Part shown: one piece after another, positions 36,434-47,554 of the stretch
Position numbering within the stretch: the first letter of the stretch is position 1
Layout of the letters: the number at the start of each line of letters is the position of its first letter
Source: Aptenodytes patagonicus
Taxonomy: Eukaryota > Chordata > Aves > Sphenisciformes > Spheniscidae
Assembly: GCF_965638725.1 (NCBI RefSeq)
Contig: NC_134963.1
Coordinates: forward strand, 13,296,501-13,360,500
Reading direction: 5' to 3'
Length of the DNA stretch: 64,000 nt
Position numbers and translations under genes: made by a program
The notes under the pieces: generated by a model
The model's database searches: none
What the model saw: the letters and a program-made list of their open reading frames with translations, nothing else
Told to the model about the DNA's origin: nothing

Positions 36434-36439
36434 TTTATT
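36434..36439 (-). terminator. SRRM4: SRRM4 poly(A) signal AATAAA
   Basis: AATAAA on the minus strand followed by a GT-rich stretch (TGTTTGTCATGTTCC) expected downstream of the cleavage site. Confidence 0.65.
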
Positions 36440-37889
36440 GGAACAATTTTTCTAACGAGGCTAACAACTGAAATACCCCAGGAAGACTAAAGAATACAGT
36501 ATGCATTTCGATGGAGAGCAAAGGGAGTTTTACAATGAAGTCAAATGAACAGACGCACCGGTGTCATTTGGTAAGGAATTGACCAACAGGTGAGAAAACA
36601 GAGACACCGCTTCCCTCGCGGCTTTTCTCCCATCTTGGCTTTTGTTCTAGATCTTCTCATTCCCTGGGTTTGGAAGGCGGAGAGCTGCCCCCGGGCCGGT
36701 GAGGTTCAGGGTGTTGTTCTCTAGGCAATAGCCCAAGAGTCGGGATGCTTGACCGTGAAGCATCGTGTACCGGTGCTGCGGAGACCCTCCCAGGCATGTG
36801 CAAACTTCCAGGTAGCAGCAAAAGTCACGAGAATTATTTATCCTCTGGTAAAGAGGTAGTAAAACCCCACTGGACACTAAAGGGCAGAGACTTCACTTAG
36901 GCACCTGAATCCATCCCTTTCTCAAACAAATACCACGATAGCCCCAGGCTGAGTGCCCCACGGCTTCTGGCCAGCTCCATGGGAATAGCCCAGCGCTGGG
37001 CTCTCGCCTGCCGACGCCGGAGCCACGTCCATCCTCTGCCAAGCCGGGCAGCTCTGCCCACGGAGCACAAAAACCTCCCACTCGGATGAAGAGGACAATG
37101 GCTGCGGCGTTGGTGGAGTGACACTGGGGCAGGTCATGATTTTTAGCACATCCCATGCTTTTTTCCAAAGCTAGGGTAGATGCCTGCAGCAAGCTCCAGC
37201 TCATGTCGGAGATGACGGGAGAGACCTCCCCAGTCCCGTCCTCGCCACCTTTCCCGAGCTCACATCCAGGCAAAGCTACTGGTTCGGCCGCAAAGCTTGG
37301 GGAAGGGGGCAAAGCAGGACATGGCACGAGGACGAGGGTCTCAGGACGAGGCAGGGTGGACATCATTGCTTCCCGGTAGAGACCACAGCAAGTCACTTCA
37401 GCCCTGTCCCCTTCCTTGCATCGATGAAAGGGCAACAAGTCTCCCCTTCCCCCAATAACCACTGAGAGCCAAGAAAGCCCACCGGTGGGAGATCAGAGAT
37501 CTCCGGGGATCTTTGGCAATCCAAGCAGCCCTACGTGGCACAGAGGACAAAGAGCAGGGTTATTCCTCCGCCACAGCTGGCCTGTCGCCTCCAAACGCCC
37601 AGCGCCTTTCCAAGGGGTGGTGATTTGTCAATAGAAGCTGGTCCAAGAAGATGGAGGATTTTCCCTTGCCTTGCTCATCTCCATCTAAATGAGGCTTCTC
37701 CCTAAATCACTGGCGGTTGATCTCCAAATGAGCCTAATTTGTCTGCCAGATGCCTCCGTGCTGGCAGGTGACAGCCTCAGTAATTCACCTCTCCGATAAC
37801 CTCTCTCCAATGTATATGGCAACACCTCAAAGGCTCCTACCTTCATGGACCCAATGGCAAGACCCGAATAGCTTTTTTAAAGTAGTGCT

Positions 37890-37915
37890 CAATAAATAGA
37901 AGAAATAAATATTTG
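37890..37915 (-). promoter_or_regulatory. SRRM4: AU-rich element in SRRM4 3' UTR
   Basis: In transcript sense it reads AAATATTTATTT followed by CTATTTATTG, with several ATTTA pentamers. Confidence 0.45.
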
Positions 37916-38814
37916 AACAGGCTAAGTCCTCTCAGCCTGTTCAATATATGTACAATGCATAGCAAAATAACAATGATTGGCTCTTGCAGACAAGTTTGGT
38001 GCAACTTCAGTCCCCCAAAACAACAAAAACATTGAGAAAAGTTGTGGTCAATATAAAGCAAAGCTCAACTGAGTGCCATAACCCGTGGAGAAAAGAAAGA
38101 ACACAACAGCGCTTTGAAATATCCCTTATCTTTGCTTTCCAGCAAACCTGCAGAGATTTTGCTGGGTTTTCTGGAGCCTGGCCCCAGCACTGGGGTTGGG
38201 AGAGGTGGGACGAGCCTCACTCGGTGTGACAGACCCAGAGCCAAGGCAGGTCCAGGGAGCGGGGAGAGCCGACGGCACGACTCCGGGGTCAGGGGGACAT
38301 TTGGGAGCAGGTGCTGCGACACGCACTCTGCCGGGGAAAGGCAACCGGGGCGCCTGAGGGATGGGAAAAAAATCTTTTGTGGGAAAGAGCCTCTGTGTTT
38401 GAGGAAAGCAAAACCCTCTGAGATAGGGCCTCCAAAAAGTGGCTGAGATATTTTCCTGAAGCCTTGAGGCTGCGGCCGGCCCTGGGCATCCCTCGTGCGG
38501 CTGACCGCAGGTGAGTAGCGATTCACCAACACTGAAATGACCGAGTTGCCTTTCCACCAGGTGAACGCTGCTTTTTGCTGCTGGCATTCTCTGCAATCTG
38601 AGACGCCGGACGCAGAGCAAAAATCCATAAAAGCAATGAATAAGCGAAACAACATTAAAAAAAAAAAGCGCTGGCAAAAGGCACAGAGACAGAAAAGCTC
38701 ACGGCTTCTCGCAAACTGACGGAAAACCCAGTTGTCCACTGACAGGGAGGGTGATGTTCCAGTTTGTACTAAAAATCTTAAGTTAAAAAAATAAATACCA
38801 CCACTGAAAAAAAC

Positions 38815-38865
38815 CTCGTATGTATATGCACATGTGCACATACACATACAGACACACACACAGAC
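38815..38865. repeat. CA/TG-rich simple repeat
   Basis: An imperfect alternating tract (ATGCACATGTGCACATACAC and on) in the SRRM4 3' UTR; it generates a long meaningless open frame on the minus strand. Confidence 0.85.
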
Positions 38866-39494
38866 TTGGTTAGGTCGTCACCAGAGGCTGGATTTTGCAA
38901 GCGTCTTCAGCACAGATCACTCTCTCACGGTCTCATTTCTTTAGTTTTTCCATGGGTGGGTCATTGCGCAGCGATAAACACGGCAGGGGAGTCCTAGCGA
39001 CGGCATCCTCCCAGGGAAACCAGCGGTGCCTGTGCAGAGCAGCTCGGTTTCGGGTTGTTTGGCTGCGGAGCCAAGGGAAACAGCGGCGGCAGCCAGCTGG
39101 CACCCCGCCAGCACAAGCACGGAGCGGGGCAAGACTTCCCCTTGCAGCACTGCAAACACCCCGTCACTCGGCCGGCCGGCGAGCAGACCCTCGCCGTCAC
39201 CTCCGTGAGGTCCTAGACCTGTTTCTATGGTCACATCCATCACGTTCCTGCACAAATCTAATCAGAAACCCTAGATTTTAACATGAAAACAGACAAACAG
39301 CTCTGCCCTGCATCCCTCTGTCCACCACACGCTCCAGAGAGCGCAGACAAAGGGACACGGCAGCAGGAGTGACCGTCACTCCTCCAGCCGCCTCACCGAG
39401 AGGGGCCAGCGCTGTAAACCTTTACACGAGAACAGCGGCATGGATACATTCAAACAAACAGATCCAAAAATAACTTATTGTTAAAAAAAAATAG

Positions 39495-39506
39495 AATAAA
39501 TAAATA
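39495..39506 (-). promoter_or_regulatory. SRRM4: AU-rich element in SRRM4 3' UTR
   Basis: In transcript sense TATTTATTTATT, two overlapping ATTTA pentamers. Confidence 0.45.
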
Positions 39507-39567
39507 CTGGTAACAGTGACCACCTGCATCCGTTCTGACATACAGTTAAAAATAGAATAATAATAAC

Positions 39568-39594
39568 AATAATAAATAAATAAATAAATAATTT
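39568..39594 (-). repeat. SRRM4: (AAAT)n microsatellite, AU-rich element in sense
   Basis: Five AAAT-type units on the plus strand read as overlapping ATTTATTTATTTATTTA in the transcript, with the TTATTTATT nonamer. Confidence 0.8.
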
Positions 39595-41755
39595 AAGAGG
39601 TTTACTCCAACGCAAGTCTGCTCGGGAAACCCCAGGAGCATTTAGCTGCCACGGACTGTACAAGTGGTGGCAGTCCTCGAAGCACGGATCAGCCAGACAG
39701 GTACGAGAGCTGCCGTCAGCCCCGTGCAACCCTCGGAGTCATCTCCTGTCCCGTGGTCAGTGGGTGCTGCTGACCCTGATGCGGTGCTTCAATCATCCGT
39801 CCCCAGCCACGAGGAACTCAAGTCAGCATTGTGTTTGATATTTACACCAGTTGCACAAAGCCCCTCTTTTCTTTCTTCGTTTTTGACCTCCCAGCTCGCT
39901 GCTTCCTTGCTACCAATGCACGTGTGCATTCGGGGGTGTTAAGGGGCATGAGGCTACTCTTCAAACGCTGGTAGGTTTGGGGTTTGGGCTCCCATCACTA
40001 CCCTCGGGTCTTCCCGGGGAGCAGAAGGACACAACGTTTCAGTGTCAAACTGGGAGAGCCTCTTTGGGGAGGAAGCGTGAGGTTTTCAGCCCTTTACGAG
40101 AAGGGAGTTCACTGCAGAAGATGGCCAAGGGGCTGCTGTCAGGGCCAGAGCAGGAGGGAAGGCAGTGGCACCCCACTAAAAGAACACCCCGTCTTTGATC
40201 CCTCAACCACAGCCCTACGGCGTTTGCTCAGCCCTACTAGGAATGCTTTTCTCTATGTCCTAGAAAAGCGGCCTCCCAGGAGACGGACACATGTCCCCAC
40301 CAAGTCAATGACCATACCAGTGCCCAGCTCTCTGCCTTGGCCACCCTCATCCTCAGATTACCTGCAGAGAGCAAGGCAGGGGATGAGGGACCGGGAAAAG
40401 GGGGGGCTTTGGGGGTTGAAGGCACAGGACAAGGGGGACCAGCAGTAGGAAGAATATTGGGAAAAAGGGACCCCTGGCATAAAACTTCCCCTCGTACCAC
40501 CCAGGTGGAAGTACCCCCCACGCTGCTGTACTTTCCAACAGGTAACAGGTTTATATGCTTGCTAAGGTGATCATCCAGCCCCACCAGAACACCACATGGC
40601 ACTCGGCTTTCCTCTGCTTGCGGCTTTGCCCCTTTACCTGCTGCCAGCGGGACTGGGGGGCTGTAGGTAACTCTTTAGCTGGGGGGGGGGGTGGTGTTGC
40701 ATTTCTTTCTACCCCCTCTCCTCCTCCAGCAGATGCTGGCTCCACTTAGCCCTTTTCTGTGACACTTAAATGACACACCTCCTTGACTCATTAAGCCCAA
40801 ACTCGTTAATAATCATGCAGGATGGAAGGGGAGGGGATGGAAAAAGGGAGGGAGGGAAGTCTTAAGCCCAAATTAGCTTCTCTAAGCACCCAGGTGTTGT
40901 AAGAGAAAAACTCCTCAGCACCAGCTCAGCCTGTGCTGGGAGAAGCCTTTGTTACCCTGCAAAACACAGTAATTGCGCAGGCAGCTGGGCTGGCAGGGAG
41001 ACAAAACCCCAGGGCCCAGGGCTGCCCAGGCAGGCAGGGCCCTCCTGCCGCTGCCTGCGGCTCCTTGGAAAAACAGGCAATTAGTGGGGGGCCCTTTCTG
41101 TCCCCCTGCACCGCTCCGTCCTCCCAGCGACAAACTGGGGCACGAGTGCATCCTTCTGCAGCTTGGCACGGGCCCTGCGATGGGGCTGCTGTGGCTGCTA
41201 AGCCTGCCTCAGGGGAGCCTGAGGGTCTCAAGGAGAAATGATTTCCTGAAATCCTCCTGGCACTGCTTAAAATTGCTGCCTGTTATGAGGAAGGGGAACT
41301 GGGGTCCCCTGGGTCGTGCAATGCCCTTTCAACCCCGTGTGCTCTCACTACACCCCACAGCTAGGCGCTCTCCATATCTCCTTACAGACGCACCAGCATT
41401 GCACTCCAAGGGCAAGGCTCCCTTTAGAAAAACCTAAACCCAAACTGCAAGAGGGTTCCTCTGAGAAGGGAACCCCACGGCCCCCATCTCCCACGCCATG
41501 GCCTGGCCCTCGGAGCACAGCGTGGCACCAGCTCCCCTCTCCCATGTAACCCACCGGCCCCATGTCTGCTTCAGATCTCAGGAGTTTGTTTGCAAACAAG
41601 TCACAGTGCTGGGGGGGATAACGCAACCCTGCAAAAGATGATGCATACCTGGTAGGAAAGGGCAGGAGAAAGAGGGGGAATGGCCTTTTTTTCCCCAGGA
41701 ATTACATCGGGGGGATTTCTAGCCTTCTATTTATATCAGGGACTGGCTGACCAGC

Positions 41756-41768
41756 AATAAATAAATAT
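41756..41768 (-). promoter_or_regulatory. SRRM4: AU-rich element in SRRM4 3' UTR
   Basis: In transcript sense ATATTTATTTATTG, about 560 nt after the stop codon. Confidence 0.4.
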
Positions 41769-42324
41769 TCTCTTATGGCAGAGGCCTGCTGCAGAGTGGG
41801 CAGAAACTCTGGAGGAGAGACCCAAGGGACCTGATATTTGCCTTGGCGGGGACAGGTCAGGTCACCCCCACTCATCATCAAAGCTTCCCAGCAAATTCCT
41901 CCCTAACTGGGTCTCTCCCTCCAACAGAAATTAATTTGCTGGTTCCTGGTTTGGCAGAAGAGCAAGGAGCTGAACTCTTTCCTTTGGACCAGTTGGTAAT
42001 GCTTTGGAGAGCAGCAGCGATGGGGAGACGGGGACATCGGGGAGGATGGAGCAGGTCTCTCGCGACAGACCCTCTGTAAAGCACCAACCCTTCTTCCAGC
42101 CCTGGCCTGAGGAGCTGGGACTGATCCACCCACTCCGTGAGGTGGCAGAGGGACTGCACCGGGTGCACGAGGGCTCTTACTCCGAACCGGGAAAGGGGAA
42201 CCCAGCACTGCCACCATATCAGTATTGGGAATGATTGCTATCAATGGCCAGGTAGGTGGGAAGGAAGCGGAGAATGCCAGGAATTTGGAAACGATGCCGG
42301 CACGCGAGCCATTGGCGGCACTCC

Positions 42325-42583
42325 CTAGCGACGCAGGCTGTCGGAGCTGCCTCCTGAGTCATAGCTCCTGCTCCTGCTGCGGCTGCTCCTGGGGCCCGAA
42401 CTCCGGCTGCGGCTCCTGCCCTCGGCGCTGCTGCTGCTCCAGCTTCGGCTCCGGCTCGTCCGGTAGCTGGAGTAGCTCCTGCTCCGGGAGCGGCTAAAGC
42501 TGCTGTACCAGGAGGAATAGCTGCTGGCGCTGCTGGAGGAGGAGGGACTGGGACGGTAGTAGGGGATGGGGCGTTTGCGGGCA
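42325..42583 (-). CDS. SRRM4: SRRM4 last coding exon (E11)
   Basis: 259 nt: acceptor CTGTCCCCACAG, one base completing Ser, then 85 residues and TAG. It encodes ARKRPIPYYRPSPSSS and a serine-arginine-rich tail with tyrosine and tryptophan spacing (SYSSWYSSFSRSRS), ending SSDSLRR. The first part belongs to the eMIC region that defines SRRM3/SRRM4 and recruits early spliceosome factors to microexons. Confidence 0.95.
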
Positions 42584-43203
42584 CTGTGGGGACAGAGAGA
42601 CGTGGGTTACCAGCAACACAAGGATGAACTTACTGCCAAAAATCTCCAAAAAGCACTGTTTACTCTGTACAACACTCCCCAAAAACATGATTGTGTGTGT
42701 TTAATAGAAAAAAAAGGATGAGATCAGGTAGCTGACAGGCCTTGGGATTCAAACCACCCACCCCCACGGCCCTGAAGAATGTTCCAAGCACCAAGTCTGA
42801 GGCTGGGCTCTGCTTGATGTTGTCCCAAAGAGCCCTCACAGCATGAAGGTTAGAGTCAGTATTTGACTCTCTCTACAGTGTGGGACATCTACCACAGGAG
42901 AGGGTGAAACAAAAAGCCTGTGGGGGGATGCTCCTGGCACCTGACAGGTGAGTCCCTGCTCTGACTTCATCTGCCTTTTTTTGTCAGCTGTTGTAAATGA
43001 GACCCCTCCCATCCTCCCTCTGCCTCTAGCTGGAAATCCCTAAGCTCTAGGAGGGGTGGAAGGGCCTGCTGATCAGGCTCAGGGAAACCGATCTCCTCCT
43101 GGAGAAGCCTCCGCTGGCAAGGGCTGGGACCCAAGGACAGCCCATGTGTCCCCGGGGAGTGCCAGCTGAGCCTGTCTCCAAACGATGGTAAGCATCCCCT
43201 TAC
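42584..43203 (-). other. SRRM4 intron E10-E11
   Basis: 620 nt with GTAAGG donor and CCCCACAG acceptor. Nothing else recognised. Confidence 0.9.
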
Positions 43204-43350
43204 CTCGTGATGCGCCGAGCTTCGAGGTGGCTGGGAGAGTCTCTCCTGCGTTTCCTTAGGGGTGAATACGACCGCTGCCGCCGGCGGCGGTCACGCTGCC
43301 TGTGTGACTCCTTCTCACTGGAGCCGTACTTGTGCTCTCGCTCACGGTCT
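43204..43350 (-). CDS. SRRM4: SRRM4 coding exon E10
   Basis: 147 nt, acceptor CCTTCCCCAG, donor GAG/GTAAGG. Encodes DREREHKYGSSEKESHRQRD, an arginine run, SYSPLRKRRRDSPSHLEARR and IT, joining E11 as ITSARKRP exactly as in mammals. Phase 2 at both ends. Confidence 0.95.
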
Positions 43351-45018
43351 CTGGGGAAGGCACAGATTGGAAACTGTCACTGCTGGGTTTTTGTGGGGTG
43401 GGTTTTGGATGTGGAGGCAGTGACCCATGAAGGCACAGATGAGCGGAGGATGCTCAGCTCTAAAAGGGACCACTCTAAGCAAAGTGCTCTGGTGGCATCA
43501 GCCCTGCGCACACTCACTTAGCTGGACAAAGAGACACTCATCTGGCTGGACAGATGGACACCCACTAATTGTGTCTGGGGGTTTCAGCAGTCTCTCCTGG
43601 TGGCCCTGCGCTGCCAAACTAAGATGGCTTCCATGTACCTGTGTCTGTGGATGCACTCGGTATTTAGCTGTACTAAAATTGCTCTTGCTGGCTGTGCTGC
43701 AGAAGCAGGCGAGAACAACCCTGCCAGGAGGCCCCACGTGAGCGGAGGGCCCCCAGAATCCCTGCAGGGCTGTGCAGCTCTGCATGGCTCACCAGGAGTG
43801 CCGGTGTTGCTATGGTTTTCTCTTTTGTTAAATTCCCTTACATGTCAGCACAGGCCCTTCCGTGGAGTATAGCTGACTTCATACACCCTCCTCAATGCCA
43901 TCTGCAAAGCAGCAAGTTACAGGTCAAGGGCCTGATCCTTGCATGCAGGAAGTGTTCTCCTACACCAGTGCAGAGATTGTCACAGCCTGCAAGAATCAGA
44001 CCCTGGGAATGTAACACTTCAAGGGTGCAAAATGTTCACAGCAGCAGAGAAGTTACCAGAAAAACCTGCCCAAAGGCATCCCTAGGGCTGAGCTGTGAGA
44101 TGTGTGTTTTCTATGACATGTGGAGGGAGTAGAGTTGCCTGGACTGTGTTTCCCTCTGCAAGACTGTGTGAGTGCCAGCACGAGGGTACCCGGCATCTGC
44201 CCACGCAGCAGGGACACTTCCCAGGGCCTGACAACTCTTTGGCAGAGCCACAACTCTGAAAAGCGGAGTGTCTTTCCCTACTGCACTAAGATCCCTCTCT
44301 GACAAGGGCTGCAGCCCTGCTGCAGGGGCCGCTGGCTGGCGTGGGCTCCTCGAGAAATGAAGGCTGTGGACAGATGCAACTGGAGCCTAATGCTCTGCCC
44401 ACTGTTTACACCAGCATGATAGAGAGGGGCACTCCCCAGGTTTTCCTATGAGGCATCTCCTACTCGCATGAGGCCCTGGAAAACACCACCGAGCAGCCAT
44501 CTGTGCGCTCTCAGCTGCATAGCGTGTCCCCCACAAGGGCTCAGAGAGGAAGAACAGCCACTTCACCTGCCACACGCTCTGAGTGTGAGATACCATGATG
44601 CTTCAATTCCAGGGATAAACCAGGTCTCCTTCCCAGCAACCTACCCCCAAAAGTGCTTTGTGTGAAATTCTCCTGAATCAACGCAGGGCAGTCCTTGGCT
44701 ATAGGAAATCCACTTTTCCCACAGAAAGTGAAAGGCTCATTTCTGGGCTCTTCCCTCTGCAACCAGCACCAGCTCTGGGGCAACAGATGGTGAGGAATTT
44801 CCACTGACTGAGGGCCAACGTAACATACTGCCATATGCCCTACTCTGTGTCCCCCTGCTCCCTCTCACCCCGGTGCTGAGGACTAAAGCACCCAGTGAGG
44901 AAGCTGAGGGAGCGGTTTGGGGCTGGCAGGAGCCAGCAAGTGTGCTGGAGTCCAAACAAATGATGCAGGCAGTGGGAAAGTGTGAGGCAGTAGATATCAC
45001 ATGAGGAGACAGTTGTAC
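43351..45018 (-). other. SRRM4 intron E9-E10
   Basis: 1.67 kb with GTACAA donor and CCCCAG acceptor. No repeat or nested gene recognised. Confidence 0.85.
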
Positions 45019-45129
45019 CTGCTAGGGCTGTAGCGGGAGTAACTGGGGCTCCGACGAGACCTTGAACTCCTGCTCCCAGGACTTTTTTTGCAGGATTTGG
45101 AGGAATAGCTGGGGGAGCGTGAAGATGAC
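45019..45129 (-). CDS. SRRM4: SRRM4 coding exon E9
   Basis: 111 nt, acceptor CCTCAG, donor CAG/GTACAA. Encodes SSSRSPSYSSKSCKKS, PGSRSSRSRRSPSYSRYSPS and part of Arg: an RS domain nearly identical to the mammalian block. Phase 2 at both ends. A 273-nt intron separates it from E8. Confidence 0.95.
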
Positions 45130-45402
45130 CTGAGGATAGGCAAGAACCATAAAAGAGTTAAAGACACTGGAAGGTGAGGCTGTACCAAATTCCTCCGAAT
45201 CTGGGCTCATGGGGAGAGCCCATAGAGAGATGCCCCATACTTCAGGGTCTTGGCTCAGCTCTGTGTGGCCAGTTCACCCCAAGCCATGTGGATCCCTAGG
45301 CACCCCTCAAACTCTTACACCTCCCCCTGCAAGGAGCCTGCCAGCCTGCAAGAATTAGACATTGTCCAGGGTCACAGAGACAGCCGTTTTAGCTGGCCTT
45401 AC

Positions 45403-45543
45403 CTCTTTCCTGAAGAGCAGGACTTGCTTCGGGAGTACCTGGGAGAGGCCTTGTGGTGTGAGGAGCTGGAGCGGCTGGAGCTGGGGGAGGATCTGCCTGT
45501 GCTGGTGTACGACTCACTGCGGGAGCACGGCCTCAGCGGGGAG
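45403..45543 (-). CDS. SRRM4: SRRM4 coding exon E8
   Basis: 141 nt, acceptor CCAACCCACAG, donor AGAG/GTAAGG. Encodes SPLRPCSRSESYTSTGRSSP, SSSRSSSSHHKASPRYSRSK and SCSSGK: serine-rich RS sequence matching the CSRSSSYASTRSSS and SPRYTQSRS region of mammalian SRRM4. Phase 2 at both ends. Confidence 0.93.
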
Positions 45544-47216
45544 CTGTGGGTTGGGGACGGGAGGAAGTTTCGCTTCTTCTCCTCCGAACAGGTGAGACAC
45601 AAGGACAGGCACCCTCTGTGAATATATATTTGGACAGTCATTGAAGCTGTGGCTGAACTGGGACTGGTCCCTGGCTGAGGGGAGCACCACGCTCCAGCCA
45701 ACAAGTACTCCCATCCTCCCATTCCCCAGCTGGGGATAAAAAAAGACCTCCCGGCTCCCCAGGCTGCTGTTGCAGGAGGCCCCGTGTGTGTGGGTCAGAG
45801 CCCAAAAGCTCACCCTCCAGGCTGTGCCAGAGAAGGGCTGTGGAAGAGGTCTCAGGTGGTGTGAGGGGCAGCTCTTCTGCCCTGTGCCCAGCACACCAAA
45901 GGTGTCTGGTTGGCAGAGCCTGGGTCAGGCCAGTGAGCGGTGCAGGTCCTGGGGAGGGAGCGAGGTGAGAAATGCTGGAGCAAGGGAAAGCCAGAGCATG
46001 GCAGGGCAAGGGCCTGTGCTCCAGCCTGGCTGTGGAGCAGCATGAGCGGGCACATCCTGCTGCCTTTGGACAGCGCTGCGTGAATTCCTCCGCTTCCAGA
46101 AGTGCCCTGGGTATGAACTGGGGTTAGAGCCCAGCAGCGAAGCAGCCTCCCAACAGCCAGGGCCAGCTGCAATCCCAGCTCCACCCATGTGAAGGCACAG
46201 TTATCCCACTGGAGTCACAATGTGAAAAATACAAACAGCCCTAAAATTTTACCCTCTGACTGAAAAATAGAGGGTTTGTTCTTCCTAACACCAATTCTCC
46301 TGGCTCCCTCTCATCTCTCATTCAGTGCTCCCACCCCCAGACCACATCCTGGCTCTAACTTTCAGCCTTTAAGACCCAAGGGCCTGAGCTGGAAGAGCTC
46401 CCTAACACCACTGCCTGAGCATAGCCTTGGGTACCAGCCACCGCGCTTCAGTGCCTTCATCCCCAACAACACCTGGCAAACCCCCAGGAACGGGAGGTGG
46501 TGATGGAGGCTGGCATCTCCTCCCCTCTCCTGATGATGGCCTGCGGCACTGGATGGTGGTTTGACTCCTGCCCCCTGCTCTGATGCCCCGTGGCCCCAGT
46601 GCACAGAGCTGCTGCTGTTATCCTGCAGCCAGTGACGTACTTGGCCCTCCCTGTGCTCCCCATCTGTAGAAGAGGCTATCTTGTCACCCAGGACCAGTCC
46701 TGAATGAGCTGGGAAGGGGAGGCTGGATTTGACTCATTGGACAGGTGAAAGAACAGCCCGTAATGGTTTTAGTGAAAATGAACCCTGCTTCCCTTCCCCG
46801 CAGTAATCAGAGGGGGAGAATTAGCACAGCAACCCCAATGCACCTTTCAGATTTAGCCTAGAAAGGCCAGTGACTGTCTTTGTCACGTCCAACTGAGCAG
46901 GGATGTGTTCAGGACACAGCTCGACCCAGGGCCAAACCCTGCATTAGCCACATTAATGCCAGAAGAGCAGGCACAGGCAATGCCTGGGGGCGTGATGGCT
47001 GGGTTTTCATCTTCCTCCTCAGGCTACAGTATTGGTCATTGCTGGGTTCTGGACTCCAGACTGGCAAGACCGTGGGTCTGATTTATATCTAACTGCCTTC
47101 AGACCACAAAAACCTCCCTGCCAGCTCACCACTGCAACTGGCGAGCAGGCAGGAGATACAGAGCAACAACGTACCAGGTATTTGGCTGCCAGCAGCAGCT
47201 ACTGGTAATCACTGAC
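45544..47216 (-). other. SRRM4 intron E7-E8
   Basis: 1.67 kb with GTCAGT donor and CCCACAG acceptor. I looked here for a segment equivalent to the CLECAEVKKSS stretch I remember in mammalian SRRM4 and found none. Confidence 0.8.
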
Positions 47217-47554
47217 CTTCGGTCTTGTCCCTGGGCATCTGGAGACAGATTTTCCAAAGCTGTTCCCTTGGTCTGGGAAAAGCAACTGGTGAAGGAATTT
47301 CCTGAATCAGAGCTGTTATCGCTGTTGGCCAGTTTGGGCTTCCCGGACGAGAAGGCATGGCCAAAGCCATCATGGACTAGACTTCTTTTCTCCTGGCTGT
47401 CCTTTGACCTGGATGAGCTCGTTTGAGTGGAGGGAGGGGAGGAAGTATCGTTTCCTGAGTCATATTCATGATACTCTCCATTCTGGCTGGCTAGGTTACC
47501 AGGCGGGCTGTCTGTTTTGGTAAAGAGGTCAGCAGAAGACCCTGACTGAGAGAT
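47217..47554 (-). CDS. SRRM4: SRRM4 coding exon E7
   Basis: 338 nt, acceptor TTTGCTTTCAG, donor CGAAG/GTCAGT; starts in phase 0 and ends with two bases of a codon. Encodes ISQSGSSADLFTKTDSPPG, then the family block EYDSGNDTSSPPSTQTSS, then DNSSDSGNSFTS and KGTALENLSP. It is the longest internal exon and serine/glycine-rich rather than RS-rich. It contains no in-frame methionine near its start, so a simple start-to-stop search misses it. Confidence 0.95.

Larger units (their letters stand above)
36415..42324 (-). other. SRRM4: SRRM4 3' UTR, about 5.9 kb
   Basis: From the stop codon no splice or gene signal intervenes before AATAAA at 36434-36439. The length is close to the multi-kilobase 3' UTR I know for mammalian SRRM4. 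It contains five AU-rich ATTTATTT-type clusters, seed matches for neural microRNAs, and CA and AAAT microsatellites. Open frames inside it have no recognisable domains. Confidence 0.75.

Noticed and set aside
38065-38859. 264-codon open frame, minus strand
   Set aside because: Lies inside the SRRM4 3' UTR and begins in a CA/TG simple repeat; no domain.
40915-40945. REST (RE1) half-site-like CAGCACC sequence near SRRM4
   Set aside because: Only one half matches; the second half does not fit the RE1 consensus at a normal spacing.
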